A stretch of DNA of 64,000 nucleotides from Setomelanomma holmii (Eukaryota > Ascomycota > Dothideomycetes > Pleosporales > Phaeosphaeriaceae): contig ML978244.1 of NCBI GenBank assembly GCA_010015745.1, forward strand, positions 1 to 64,000. Reading direction: 5' to 3'. Positions 1 through 12,157 of the stretch are shown one piece after another. Positions within the stretch are counted from its first letter, which is position 1. Each line of letters opens with the position of its first letter. Both the position numbers and the translations under genes were made by a program. The notes below the pieces were generated by a model. It was not told the origin of the DNA. It searched no databases and saw only the letters and a program-made list of their open reading frames with translations.

Positions 1-894
1 TAACTCTGTATGTCTGTGGAAGTGCTTTACCCACTCAAGGCCAAGCTCATTGGTTGTCCATCCATTGTCGCTGAGAGCAACTACCCAATCTGATGGGATG
101 TCCTTGTACCAGCCAGCTTGGTGGAGCCTGCCAGCCAAGATCACAAAGGGTGGCAGACACCAGCCAGACGCGCTGATACACTCAATCGCTGTCACCCACT
201 CTCTGTTGCCTGGCTGTACAACAGTCGCTCGACTGATCGTGTCAGCGCTGGTGACAACTTTGGACATTGCAGCTACTCCCATCATGAACCCAGTCTCATC
301 AAAGTTGTATGTATCCTCGTGGGCAATACCCCACGTCTGGCGCGTGTCCTCCACAAGCTTAAACCACGCGCTAATCTTGACAGGATCTTCACACTTTGCG
401 CGCTGCGAGTGGAACTTCCTATTCCACTTTGTCTGAAGGAGTGGCTGGCTCTTGACGAAGCGCGTCACCCAGCACTTACCCACGCGTGGAGGAGGATCTT
501 GGCCGCGGCCAGCAAGCAGAGCGTCTGCCATTCGTTGTACGTCGATGACATGGGGGGAAAATCCACAACAATCAAGGTCAAGGATCCACTGAACAAGGGA
601 CTGCTCTTCGACAGAGTCTAGCTTGCAGTTGACATGCCTTATTGCGTGCTTTGGGAGCACACCTTAAAGGCGCAATTGTAGCGTTGATTCTGATACGTCA
701 AAGGCTGCTGCAAGAGCACGTTTTGACTGAAAAGGATTTCTTTGGAAAGAGGCAACTGCAAAGCCTAATCGACCTTCTTTTGAAGGCTTAGGAGGCTGTT
801 GTCGTGGCGTGATTGTAGATAGGATAAGACGCGTCGCGCGCGATTTGGTGGGGTGCGCAGGATACTGATGTGCGCAGCTTACCGATAAAACACG
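1..894 (-). pseudogene. Pogo/Fot1-type DDE transposase, decayed, cut by the window edge
   Basis: The minus strand is open from the left edge to position 663, then has a TAA at 666-664, then is open again to 894 in the same frame. The right part resembles an N-terminal helix-turn-helix (FDVSESTLQLRL just before the stop). A CENP-B-like DNA-binding segment follows (SLVQWILDLDCCGFSPHVID), then the first catalytic Asp region of a DDE domain (YNFDETGFMMG) and LSDNGWTTNELGLEWVKHF near the edge. This order is that of fungal Fot1/Tc1-pogo transposases. No in-frame ATG is visible upstream, and the TAA sits inside a conserved segment, so the copy is probably inactive. TAA in place of CAA fits a C-to-T (RIP-like) change. 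The other end of the element, and so its inverted repeats, lies outside the window. Confidence 0.75.
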
Positions 895-1297
895 TTACTA
901 GGCCAGGACGCTGATGATCGACTAAGGCTGAGGTACGCTAATGCGACTTAGCGGGGTTAGCCTTCCCGCAATGAGGGGTGAACACCGCCCGGAGTTCCAT
1001 GTCGGGTCGGATGCTGATGAGGACTAACATTTGGATTCCAGCTCTCGGCCAATGAAGACGATAGCTGCTTCCAAATAGTGTGGCTGATGCCTGACTTGGC
1101 AGGTTGCTGTGCTGCTCGTTCTATTACGCGGGCCCTCGTACTTCGGGCGCGTCATGCATTGCACGCGACGGACGGTGGACTGGCGCGTGCAGCTGCTTAC
1201 CGTGACAGTTTGACCTGCAGAGCAGTATAAGATACAAGGTCCCACTTGTTGACTTCGGAAGCTATACGCCTTGTCAATAAAAAAAGAACAACACATC
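895..1297. other. Intergenic, transposon flank and GMC promoter
   Basis: About 400 bp between the transposase relic and the oxidoreductase start. A TATAAG lies at 1226-1231, about 70 bp before the ATG, and could be a core promoter. No transposon terminal repeat can be assigned, and no gene was seen. Confidence 0.4.
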
Positions 1298-3170
1298 ATG
1301 GCTCCTACATACGACTTCATCATCGTCGGAGGTATCTAACCCCACACTGACCATCATCACCTCATCCGCCGCAATTTGCTAATTTCTTCCAGGAGGAACT
1401 TCGGGCTGCCTCCTCGCCCACCGTCTCTCCACATCCGCAGCCAAACCCTCTGTCCTCCTTCTCGAAGCCGGCGGTCAACCTTCCGGCCAGTACCTCAATG
1501 CTCCATTCCACCGGTACATGCCATCCGCGCTGCGCCCGGACCTCGACCACGGCCACGTCTCCGAGCCCGAGCTCGCGCTCAACGGACGCCAAATCACGTA
1601 CACGCGCGGCAAAGGCCTAGGCGGGTCTTCGATTCTCAATTTCGGCGTGTATTTGTACGGGAGTAAAGAGGACTACGAGCGCTGGGGTTCATTAGTGGGT
1701 GATGACGATTGGAAATGGGATTCTGTGAAGAAGTCGTTTCATGAGATTGAGAATTACGATTATGTCGGGAGTAAGGAGTATCAACATCTTGCTGATCCAT
1801 CAAAGTACGCGCATGGAAGGGATGGGAAATTGAAAGTTGGTCTACCCGATGTGCTAGAGAAGGGCGTGGTGCCGCAGATGGAGGCGCTGGCGAAAGAAGG
1901 CGAGAAGATTAATTTGGATCCGAATTCGGGGGATCCGGTGGGTATGAGCGTGTTTCCGTATAGTTATAGTAGGGTGGGGAGGAGTACGAGTGCAGGCGCG
2001 TTTTTGGCGAATCCGCCGAGCAATATGGAGATTTGGACGGATGCGGTGGCTGAGAAGTTGTTGGTGTTTGAGGGGGATAGGGTTGTTGGTGTTGTTACTG
2101 CTGATGGACGGCAAGGTACGGATCTAGTCTGCTCTGCTCTCATCCCACTTCAAATATCAGCAAATCATAAGATATGACTGCTAACCCTCCCAGCATCCGC
2201 AACTAAGGAGACGATCCTCACGGCCGGCTCAATCGACACGCCCAAACTCCTCCTGCTAAACGGCATCGGTCCCGCCTCCGACCTCTCCCCGCTCAACATC
2301 CCAATCCGTAAAGACCTTGCACACGTAGGCAAACATCTGCAAGACCACGTACTCGCTTTCATGTCCGTCGAAGTCGACGGCGCCATCAACGACCGCTACT
2401 CTTTCGAATCCAACGAAGCCCTCGTTGCCGAAGCCCAGGGTCTCTGGGAAAAAGACCAGAGCGGGCAGTTCGCTTTACAACAATCTGTCCTGTGGGGCGG
2501 GTTTATGAAACTTGCCGGCTTACCATCCACGCCCGAGTTCTTGGCCCTACCGGACGATTTACAAACGTTCTTGAGCAAGGATGCCGTCCCGACGTTCGAG
2601 TTTATCAACAATTGCCTCCTCTGGCCACCGGGCACACAACTCTCCTCCCCGGACCATACATACATGACCTTTATCGCTTTCCTGATGAATCCGCAATCCG
2701 AAGGCGAAGTCACACTTCGGTCCACAAATCCGGACGATAAGCCGGTCATCAAGTTGAATTACCTAACTCACCCGTACGATAAGGTGGCGTTCAGACAGGC
2801 CATCCAACAAACATACACAAAGGTTATGGAAAATCCGATTGTCAAGCCGAATATCAAGAAAACGCTGTGCGCCCCGGCGAGCATGTCTGACGCCGACGTC
2901 GACGCCTTCGCAGCGGATAATGCGAGTACAGTCTGGCACGCGTGCGGGACCGTCAAGATGGGGAAGAGTGAGAAAGACGCATGTGTGGATTCGAGTGGCA
3001 GGGTGTTTGGCATCAAGGGCTTGAGAGTTGCGGATTTGAGCGTTGCACCGCTGATGACGAATAATCATACGCAGGCTACGGCGTATTTGGTTGGGCAGAA
3101 AATGAGCGAGAAGATTGTGAGGGAGTATGGACTTGATGGAAGCAAAGGCAGTGGGGAGACGAAGTTGTGA
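1298..3170 (+). CDS. GMC-family FAD oxidoreductase (577 aa, 3 exons)
   Basis: Exons 1298-1331, 1393-2115 and 2194-3170; both introns are GT-AG and the joined length is 1734 nt. The protein begins MAPTYDFIIVGGGTSG, a Rossmann ADP-binding motif at residues 8-16, so it has no signal peptide and should be intracellular. It continues with the GMC signature regions (GKGLGGSSILNFGVY; TAGSIDTPKLLLLNGIG). The C-terminal substrate domain carries the catalytic pair of the family: His501 in WHACGT and His544 in NNHTQATAY. GMC enzymes oxidise alcohols, sugars or choline with FAD; the substrate here cannot be read from sequence. The C-terminus is -TKL, which resembles but does not match the peroxisomal PTS1 consensus. 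The start was chosen because it gives the complete dinucleotide-binding fold directly before the first intron. Confidence 0.93.
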
Positions 3171-3679
3171 GAGATGGTGAGTTGTAGGGCAGGATGAGAA
3201 GCGGTGCAGTGCTTCATGAATGTTCGTTTCAGATCTTGGGGCGATATTTGGGGTATGGAGGCCGAAGTTGCCTCTGGGCATTAGGTTTGGACTATTGTTC
3301 GGGCCTTGCATGGAAGATTCGAGCACGATTTGTTTTTGTTGGATCAGAAAACACGGGCATTGAACCATAGTTGAACAGTGCTTTTGATCGTGGAAATGGT
3401 GATGTCGTTGTATTCACGAAGAGTCTTCTCAGTCCTTCGTCTTCGTCCGCACTATATATGCTATCCCATGTCCATATCCCATAGTCATTCCTCATACTTC
3501 TTGCAAGACCGCGTCTCCATACCAACGCCAGATGCACAGATCGCGGATATACTCACGCGAGTCCGAAATGCTCAAAATGTTCCGCCTATGCATAACAAAT
3601 AACGCTGCAAAACTAAAAGCAGGGAAGCGAAGACTTTGTACATTTTAGAAAGGTCGTGACTGTGTTGGGCAAGGACGCA
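3171..3679. other. Convergent 3' intergenic region
   Basis: About 500 bp between the 3' ends of the GMC gene and the membrane-protein gene. Presumably both 3' UTRs; no gene or repeat was seen. Confidence 0.4.
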
Positions 3680-4885
3680 TCATCGTCGCGAAGAGTGCCG
3701 TGTGTTGCGTGTCCGGCGGTCTGATGAGCTTGCGCTGCCTGTGTGGTTGTTAGAACTCCGCCATCAACACCGCATCCAGGGATCAAACTTACTTGAACTC
3801 GTGTAATCGCTATAATAATAGCTCGACCCACTGACCGTCGTGCTCTTATCATCATGCCTCTTATCATGCTTCCTCTTGAGACCAAGCATGAGCGCGAGCC
3901 CACCAAGCGCGGCCGCAACACCCATGCCCTTTCCAATGCCGCTCTTCTTCTCCGACCCAGGTCTTGATGGTCGCGATGGGCGGCCTTGACCGTACCAGCG
4001 TCCACCACCCGCGGCAGCACCGCCGGCGCTATGGTGGTGTTCTTCGATGTACGTTTCCTCGTGCGTGTGCTTGTTCTTCTTGCCGAAGCCGAAGATGGCG
4101 AGGATGGTGTCGAAGAGTGCGCGCGCGCAGCAGAAAAGGCAGAGTAGGAGGAGGAGCAATATGCCCAATATCACGCCGATGACGATACCAGCGATTGCAC
4201 CGCCAGAGAGACCGCCGCCGCCGCCGCCTCCAGCGACTGGAATGGGCGAGCCATTCACGCCAGTCGGGATGGGTGTCTGGAATGCCGCGGTGCGCGTCGG
4301 GGTGCCGGTGAAGGTGACTATGACAAGGCCTGAGCTCGTGGGTCTAAGAGGTGCGGAAGGAGCAATCGTACCTGGAACCGTGGGGAGAATGCCACCGGAG
4401 CTGCCGCCGTTGTAAATGACACACTGCTGTTGCAGGTTGCAGTAGAAGCCTCCGTCACAGCACGTCGAGCCACATGGTGATTTCGAGCCAGAGCAAACTG
4501 CGGTTGTAGCTGCGGTACCAGCGCCACCAACATACGAGCTGTAGACTGACGTGTATGTGACCAGCCCGACCGTCTCAACGTATGTCGTGGTGAAGTATTG
4601 CCAGCCGCCCGTACCGCCTGTACACTGCGCTTGGTTGTTGGCGTCTGTGATGCATTGCTGGCCCGTTGCGCAGCACAGTTGGCCGTAGTAGCCACATGCC
4701 GGCTGTCCGTTCGCACACGTCGCGCGCTTCTCCAGTTGCGGTGCGTTGTGCAGTTGTCTGAACTCGTCGACGTGGGCGGGATATGGCTTTGCGATAGCAG
4801 ACGGGAGATGTGCGATTGCGAGCAGCCCAAGCATGGCCGCTGGGGCGTTGAAGATGCGCATCATGAGTGCCGTTGGGGAGGCCAA
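3680..4885 (-). CDS. Cys-rich single-pass membrane protein (383 aa)
   Basis: Exons 4885-3793 and 3738-3680 on the minus strand, with an intron bearing GTAAGT, CTAAC and CAG. Unspliced, the frame would run on into the intron and end at 3764. The product has a signal peptide (MRIFNAPAAMLGLLAIAHLP, starting at Met9, which may be the real start). An extracellular part contains two Cys clusters (CGYYGQLCCATGQQC; CGSTCCDGGFYC) followed by Ser/Thr/Pro- and Gly-rich linkers. A strong transmembrane helix (AIAGIVIGVILGILLLLLLC) is followed by a cytoplasmic tail with His-, Gly- and Lys-rich stretches and an Arg/Ser-rich end. The architecture is that of a fungal plasma-membrane or wall-facing sensor or anchor protein. 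No catalytic domain was recognised and the function is unknown. Confidence 0.85.
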
Positions 4886-5900
4886 ATGCAGCCTGGGGAG
4901 GCAGAACTGCCGTGTGAGAAGACGCTGCGGAGCCCTCTTGTCGCTGTCTTGCTCGGAGCGGTGAAGACGAGTCCGGGGTGGGGAGATGCGATATGGCGTC
5001 CGATTGGGTGCGGGGTCGATTGTAAGCTAGTCGTCTAGCTGCAGCTCTACCTCGTGCGTGTGGAGTGCGATGTGTGCGCGAGAATCTCAAAGTCAGCGAT
5101 TGATAAATGTTCGGAATGTGGACTGAGAGTTGTGCAGGTGTGGAAAGCGTGTAGCGTAGTGGTGCAAAGGAAATAGGTACACTTAGATTTGGGTGGTTGG
5201 CGGAAGTGGCTGGGAGAGGTTGGGAACTGCCCAAACTGACGCCGGCCCGGATGCGCTTGCTTGGGATGATGGACCTGAAACTTTTCAATAGCAGCTTCCT
5301 TGTTAATAATGCAAAATCTGGTTTGACATGCGATGCGAACGACTTTGTGTGCGTGGACAACCGCTGCGAGCTGCGTGTGGCCGCGCCATGACGATGTTCC
5401 CGTGGCCCAAACAGAAGCGAGCGTTCACCCAGCAACCATCGCCAGGATTCGTATCCTCAGACAATTCCCATCGATCGCCGGAAAAATCAGCAATCTCCGC
5501 GATAAGTATGGCAGTAGACTACATGGCTTTCTCTCAAGAAATGCCTTTGGCGCAGCGAAACGCGACGGGTATGCATTACTGGACCGGCGAAAACTACCTA
5601 CCTACGCTCTGCCCCGATAAAGCGCGGCCCAACTCCGGCTTCACGCGACTGCGAACAACGCCAACGAGCTCTGCACAATCCCATGATGTTCAGAGGCCTG
5701 AACAAGTCCAACCTGCTCACATTGGAAAGCATGTCTCGTCTATCTAAATCGCAATGCCGAAACCTTCTCGCTCCTTGTGGCAATAGACCACCCACACAGC
5801 ATCTTCGACTCGTACGGCACGCGTCGCGGTGCGAAAGACGCGTCTTTCCGGCTGGGATGATACGTGCGCGCCGTTCTAGGGTCTCTACTACTCGTTCATA
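4886..5900. other. Intergenic, upstream of the membrane-protein gene
   Basis: About 1 kb, likely the 5' UTR and promoter of the minus-strand gene. Open frames here on both strands show no family resemblance and are taken as chance. Confidence 0.35.
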
Positions 5901-6377
5901 TCAGGCCCGTCGTGGTGAATAGTTGCTCATGACCCAGGTCCACAGTTCCAAGGTGGTCGGTCGGGGCTTGGACATGTCTAATGGAGTTTCTCCCGCGTGA
6001 TTGATGGCATTCGGATCACAGCCTGCTTCGAGCAAGATCACAATCTTCTCCCTGACTTCTTCTGTCGTCAGCCACGTCTTCGTCCATGCTGTCTTTGGGA
6101 TATTTGTAAAGCGCCATGATCGTCAAATGCAGTGCTCCAGCGCAGTGAGGCGCTCATGTACGAGCGAGCAACGAGGCTGAAATGGATACATCGTAAGGGC
6201 TGACGTGATTGGACGCGGGCCAAAAGTACAAAATTCCTGCATCGTGGCACAGCCGCATCCGTGCATAACGTGGATTGCGTGGATTGGCGGTATGTCTGCA
6301 TGCCCAATCAGTTCTCGATCCGCAAAAGTGCATTTGCTAACCATGCAGACCAAAATACAATCCATCCGGGGATGCAC
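5901..6377 (-). pseudogene. Ankyrin-repeat relic
   Basis: One minus-strand frame runs from 6377 to a TGA at 5903-5901, interrupted by a TGA at 6125-6123. The part below the internal stop contains one clear ankyrin repeat: EKIVILLEAGCDPNAINHAG then ETPLDM. The part above is weak. A single repeat, an internal stop that could come from CGA, and no convincing start point to the remains of an ankyrin gene. It could instead be the last exon of a gene whose other exons I cannot see. Confidence 0.4.
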
Positions 6378-6595
6378 GATACTCGCAGATTGCCGAAAGG
6401 CAGCTTTCTGAAGCAGCTATGTTGGCAAAAGTACAATATTGAAACCGGGCAGTTCTTAAAGTCATGAGCATAAGTCTGTGAGGATTGCCGTCGCCAGTGC
6501 GGTCAATCTCAGCTCCAGACCTTCGTTGTGTGGAATGCGGTGTCCATTTCTAGTATACTCCCCATACCAAATCTCAGCAACAATCATCCCTCGAA

Positions 6596-6835
6596 ATGTG
6601 CCCTGGCTGCCTGTCGGCGGAAGCTGTTGTCGCAGTCGTGTTCGGTCTTCTACAACTGGGTCTGGGACTGGTGTCCATATGGCAGCAGCGACAGCTCCGT
6701 CAGGCATACGGTAAGCTTGAGCGACTCAAAACGAAGTCGTCCTTGTTGACAGGATACAGAGCTGAGAAGAGATGCGAGACGGTACACGATGTGAACACAC
6801 GGCCAGCATCCGAAGATAAACAACGGATGCTTTAG
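6596..6835 (+). CDS. Small hydrophobic protein, 79 aa, hypothetical
   Basis: A short ORF starting MCPGCLSAEA, followed by one hydrophobic helix (VVAVVFGLLQLGLGLVSIW) and a basic, charged tail. A GT-AG pair (6711-6752, 42 bp, in frame) could be a very short intron but is not required. The layout, a short cysteine-containing N-terminus then a helix and WQQR, is like small membrane proteins seen repeatedly in filamentous ascomycetes, but I cannot name a family. A chance ORF remains possible. Confidence 0.4.
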   Translation: MCPGCLSAEAVVAVVFGLLQLGLGLVSIWQQRQLRQAYGKLERLKTKSSLLTGYRAEKRCETVHDVNTRPASEDKQRML

Positions 6836-7463
6836 CTGTTTCCTCGCGGCACGGACATGATACGCTACAAGTTGGCAAATGCTCAACTCGAATCGCGCAT
6901 GCGCAAAACTGGGAGAGTTCATGGATAGACTCAACGAGGCCTTCTTCGCGAGGAAAGCCGTAGCTTAGTGATCAGTAAGCGACGGATGGAAAGCAAGACT
7001 TGATCGTAGATAGATGCATGATTATTCGGGAGCTATAGTTGACATATGCATAATGTAGTGAAACAGTTCAAGCTTTGATCATACAAAGATTAGAAATGAA
7101 AAGTTGTGTGTAGAAGCTCGGAGGGTTGCCTAGTCACGCGTTTCGTGATTGCATCACTGGTGCCAAGACTTTGGTGGGTAGCTCCAGCACCTTCTCAAAC
7201 AACCAGTCCACCCATAATACCCGCTGCGCTGCTGCCTCGTGCCTCACACTCTCTACACACACCCACCACCTCACCCACATCTCCCGGCAGCACCAGCAAA
7301 GTTCCCACACCCGCCCTCGACCCGCAAAACTCCTCAAAGCCGCCCTGCCCACCGCAACAGACGGTACTCGAGCACGCCCGGCCGCTACATAAACGTCGGC
7401 AAGTTGGCTTCCAAGAGAAAGCGCTCCGTCACGGACGAAGGTCCACAGAAGAAAGAAAAGACC
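6836..7463. other. Intergenic, E1 promoter region
   Basis: About 630 bp. The last 250 bp are rich in C and A and look like a transcribed 5' leader. No other gene was seen. Confidence 0.35.
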
Positions 7464-10400
7464 ATGGCAGTGAGTCTATCCACGCTTCTGTTTAGGCGGC
7501 GTTGCGACGGTGGTGGGGCAGTGCACTTGTAACCGTGCCGCCCTTGACGCCGTCATAAGACGCCGCCTCTTCACCTGCCCCTCCACGCTTTGTATGAACA
7601 TGGCTAACATCGCAAAGGAAAGCATGCAGGTCGACAGCCCTGCCGCCGCTGTCGAACAGCTCAAAGATGCCGGCAGCAACGGCGAAATCGACGAGTCTCT
7701 CTACAGCCGACAGCTCTACGTCTTAGGTCATGAGGCCATGAAGCGCATGGGTTCCTCCAACGTGCTCATCGCCGGTCTTCGAGGCCTGGGGGTGGAAATT
7801 GCGAAAAACATAGCCCTGGCTGGTGTCAAGTCATTGACGCTATTTGATCCCAAACCGGCCGCTCTCGCCGATTTGTCTTCACAGTTCTTCCTACATCCCG
7901 AAGACGTGGGCAAGCCACGCGCATCGGTCACAGTCCCGCGCGTTTCTGAACTGAACCCATACACGCCCGTGCAGGAGTTTAGTGGGAAGGATCTGACGTC
8001 AGATTTGGCGCAACTGAAGCAGTTCCAGGTTGTCGTCCTTACAGACACCGCCCTAGATGACCAGATCAAAATCGCAGATTACTGCCACGATAATGGCATC
8101 TACGTCGTCATAACGGATACATACGGCCTCTTCGGTACCATCTTCACAGACTTCGGCAAGAACTTTACCATCGGCGATCCCACCGGCGAGAACGTTACAA
8201 ATGGCATAATTGCTGGTATCGATGAGTCCGGACTAGTTTCAGCATTGGATGAGACGAGACACGGCCTTGAGGATGGCGACTGGGTCACATTCTCGGAAGT
8301 CAAGGGCATGGAAGGTCTCAATGGGTGCGCGCCGCGCAAGATTGAGGTCAAAGGCCCGTACACATTCTCTATTGGCGACGTCTCAGGTCTCGGCACCTAC
8401 GAGAGTGGCGGACAATATATACAGGTCAAGATGCCAAAGATTATCGATTTCGAGCCCTTCAGTAAACAGCTCAAGAAGCCCGAACTCTTGATCTCGGATT
8501 TTGCAAAGTTCGACCGACCACAACAGCTGCACGTCGGTATCCAGGCTCTGCACAAGTTTGCAAATTTACACAAGGGCGAGCTCCCACGGCCACACCACGA
8601 GGCAGATGCAGCAGAGACTTTCAAGCTGGCGCAAGAGATCGCTGGCAAAGGAGAAGAGCAGGTAGAGCTTGACGAGAAGCTGCTCAAAGAGCTGAGCTAC
8701 CAAGCGCGTGGTGATTTGAGCCCTGTCGCAGCATTCTTCGGTGGCATGGCCGCGCAGGAAGTCCTCAAATCAGTCTCTGGAAAGTTCCACCCGATCGTCC
8801 AGTTCCTCTACTTCGATTCGCTAGAGTCGATACCGACATCTACGACCCGCTCGGAGGAGCAGTGCGCTCCGATTGGCTCGCGCTACGACGGTCAGATTGC
8901 GGTCATGGGCCAGGAGTACCAGAAAAAGCTTGGAAACCTGAAGGAGTTCCTCGTTGGTGCTGGCGCCATCGGTTGTGAGATGCTCAAGAATTGGGCCATG
9001 ATGGGTCTAGGTACCGGGCCTGATGGCAAGATCACTGTGACCGATAACGATCAGATCGAGAAGAGCAATTTGAACAGACAGTTCCTATTCAGGCCGGCAG
9101 ATGTTGGCAAGCTGAAGAGCGATGCTGCCGCGAAAGCAGTACAGGCGATGAACCCAGACCTGAAGGGCAAGATCGTGACCCTGCAGGACAAGGTCGGTCC
9201 AGAGACCGAGCATATCTTCAACGAGACCTTCTGGAAAGAGCTCGACGCCGTCACGAATGCCCTGGACAATGTCGAGGCGCGCACATATGTTGACCGACGA
9301 TGTGTGTTCTTCCGCAAGTCTCTGCTAGACAGCGGCACTCTCGGCACAAAGGGCAACACCCAGGTTGTTCTGCCGTTCATTACTGAGTCGTATTCCTCGT
9401 CGCAAGACCCACCAGAGAAATCATTCCCCATGTGCACGTTGAGGAGTTTCCCGAACCGAATCGAGCACACCATTGCTTGGGCGCGTGAAGCCTTCGACTC
9501 GCTCTTCGTCAAGGGTCCTGAAGTGGTTAATCTGTATCTCACCCAACCAGATTATCTTGGCGCGTCGTTGAAGCAATCTGGCAACGAGAAGCAGACCCTA
9601 GAAACTCTGAAGGAGTTCCTCGTCACAGAGAAGCCACTGTCTTACGACGACTGCATCATCTGGGCCCGCCACCAATTCGAAAGGAGCTACAACCATCAGA
9701 TTGCGCAACTGCTCTACAACTTTCCCAAGGACTGCACCACGGGCTCAGGACAACAATTCTGGTCCGGACCGAAGCGCGCACCTGACCCGCTGAAGTTTGA
9801 TCCCAACAACCCTACTCACTTCACATACGTTGAGGCTGCTGCACATCTGCATGCATTCAACTACGGCATCAAGCCCAACGCATCGCGCGAGCACTACGTC
9901 GAGGTCCTCGACGACATGATTGTCCCAGACTTTAAGCCAGACCCGACTGTCAAGATCCAGGCTAATGATTCAGATCCCGACCCGAACAATGCTCAGGGTG
10001 GTGGCGGAGAGGACAACGATCTGAATAGCATTATTGACCTGCTTCCAGCGCCCAAGTCGCTTGCTGGCTTCAAGCTAGAGCCCGTGGAATTCGAGAAGGA
10101 TGACGACACTAACCACCACATCGATTTCATTACCGCCGCTAGCAACCTCCGTGCGGAAAATTACAAGATCGAGACGGCCGATCGTCACAAGACGAAGTTC
10201 ATTGCTGGCAAGATCATTCCAGCTATTGCAACTACAACGGCGCTTGTCACCGGTCTGGTCAACCTTGAGCTATACAAGATTGTTGATGGCAAGACGGACA
10301 TTGAGCAATACAAGAACGGGTTCATCAATCTGGCGCTGCCCTTCTTTGGTTTCAGTGAGCCGATCGCGAGTCCAAAGGGCAAATACACCGGACCAGATGG

Positions 10401-10761
10401 CGACGTTACTATCGATAAGCTATGGGACCGGTTCGAATTGGAGGACATTACCTTGCAAGAGTTTGTCAACCATTTTGAGCAGAAGGGGTTATCGGTGCAA
10501 ATGGTTAGCTCCGGTGTGAGCTTGCTGTACGCATCGTTCTATCCTCCTGCGAAGTTGAAGGACCGCATGGGTTTGTCGTAAGTATTCCCTTCCAGCCACT
10601 CGTTTACTGTGCTAATGATTCGTAGGATGAGCAAGCTGGTCGAACACGTGAGCAAGAAGCCAGTACCAGAACACCAGAAGAACGTCATCTTTGAAATCAC
10701 CGCGGAAGACCAGAACGAAGAGGATGTCGAGATTCCATACGTCATGGTCACACTGAAGTAG
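7464..10761 (+). CDS. UBA1: Ubiquitin-activating enzyme E1 (1033 aa)
   Basis: Exons 7464-7469, 7618-10577 and 10626-10761. The first coding exon is only ATG GCA, joined across a 148-bp intron (GTGAGT, GCTAAC, AAG) to give MAESMQVD; the alternative start MANIAKESMQ at 7600 lies inside that intron. The protein has the two E1 halves: an inactive adenylation domain from about residue 25 (SLYSRQLYVLGHEAMKRM) and the active one near residue 450 (LVGAGAIGCEMLKNW). The catalytic Cys608 is in KSFPMCTLRSFPNR, and a C-terminal ubiquitin-fold domain ends at VTLK. E1 activates ubiquitin with ATP and passes it to E2 enzymes in cytosol and nucleus. Length and motifs match yeast Uba1. The last intron is 48 bp. 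Confidence 0.97.
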
Positions 10762-11052
10762 TGGGTTTTTGGGATACCAAGAGGTTGGCGCAACGGAGTG
10801 CGAATGGCCAAGATCATACATAGACAAGCATGGTTTGCATGAATAGAGATTTCAGTCACACTTTTGTGTCTAATCTGTGTTTCCTTTGCATTCGCTTCTG
10901 GATGGTTGCATCAGTTCCGAATGTCGGAACGGAGGCGTGGGGCAACACGCTAATCCCTGTCAGCCCTACGATGGTTCTTGATTATCAAGCTGCCGGTTCT
11001 TTTCCTCTCCACACCACCATGTAGCCACCACACTGACTCTCTCGCACTCACA

Positions 11053-12157
11053 ATGGCGCCCTCACTAGAAGAGCCGACCCAAGTCGATTTCGATGCGCCG
11101 CTCAAGGTAGCACCGAAGCTTGTCGCGCCCGAGCCAGGTATGCCCCGCCACCTCGCGATCACACCATTGTACCCAGCATTCTTTACGACTACGATAGCTA
11201 ACATAGTGCTCTACAGAACACTGTCCCGGTCCCGAGTCGCAACAAGCGGGTCTTGCGGACAATTGCGCCGGCTGTCCCAACCAAGCGATATGCGCCTCCG
11301 CACCCAAAGGCCCCGACCCCGACATTCCCCTCATAACCGCCCGCTTGTCTTCGGTCGCACACAAGATCCTCGTCTTGAGTGGAAAGGGTGGCGTCGGAAA
11401 GTCCACATTCAGTACGATGCTATCTCACGGCTTCTCCGCGAACCCCAACTCGACCGTCGGCCTCATGGACACAGACATCTGCGGTCCGAGTATACCAAAA
11501 ATGATGGGTGTGGAAGATGAGACGATTCACGTTACTGCAGAAGGATGGGAGCCCGTGTGGGTCAGCGAGAACCTAGGCGTGATGAGCGTGCAGTTCATGT
11601 TGCCAAATCGGGACGATGCAGTCATCTGGCGAGGACCAAAGAAGAACGGACTGATCAAGAAATTCCTGATGGACGTTACATGGGGCGAGCTGGACTTCTT
11701 GATCGTAGACACACCGCCCGGTACAAGCGACGAACATCTGAGCGTCAATAGCTTCCTGAAAGCAAGTGGCGTCGATGGCGCGGTACTCGTCACAACACCG
11801 CAAGAAGTCTCACTTCTCGATGTCCGAAAGGAGATTGATTTCTGCAGAAAGGCGAAGATACCCATCTTGGGCGTTGTAGAGAACATGTCTGGCTTCGTGT
11901 GTCCTGGTTGCAAGCACGAGAGTCAAATATTCAGACCGAGTACCGGCGGCGCCAGACGGTTGGCGGAGGACGAGAAGATTCCATTCCTGGGTGCGGTACC
12001 TCTGGATCCGAGGATTGGTATGGCTTGTGATTATGGTGAGAGCTTCCTTACGGCGTATCCGGATAGTCCTGCTTGTGCGGCGATTAAGCAGGTTGTGAGG
12101 AGGGTGGGGGAGGAGATGGGGTTGAGGAAGGAAGATGTGTTGCCTGATGATGAATAG
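11053..12157 (+). CDS. NBP35: Cytosolic Fe-S cluster assembly NTPase NBP35 (341 aa)
   Basis: Exons 11053-11137 and 11217-12157; the intron has GCTAAC before CTACAG. The N-terminus carries the diagnostic four-cysteine cluster site (C31, C45, C48, C54), which separates NBP35 from CFD1. It is followed by the deviant P-loop GKGGVGKS (residues 84-91), the MRP/Nbp35 block DTDICGPSIPKMMG and the C-terminal CPGC at 257-260 that holds the bridging cluster. NBP35 forms a scaffold with CFD1 that builds 4Fe-4S clusters for cytosolic and nuclear proteins. All expected ligands are present. It lies about 290 bp downstream of the E1 gene on the same strand. Confidence 0.97.

Noticed and set aside
50..621. 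Plus-strand ORFs of 128 and 167 aa at the left edge
   Set aside because: They are antisense shadows of the minus-strand transposase, which has clear family motifs.
4575..5435. 286-aa minus-strand ORF upstream of the membrane-protein gene
   Set aside because: It overlaps the membrane-protein exon in another frame, is Arg/Ser/His-rich without motifs, and has the composition of an out-of-frame read.
6711..6752. Intron in the 79-aa membrane ORF
   Set aside because: GT-AG is present, but 42 bp is very short and the frame is open either way, so an intron is not needed.
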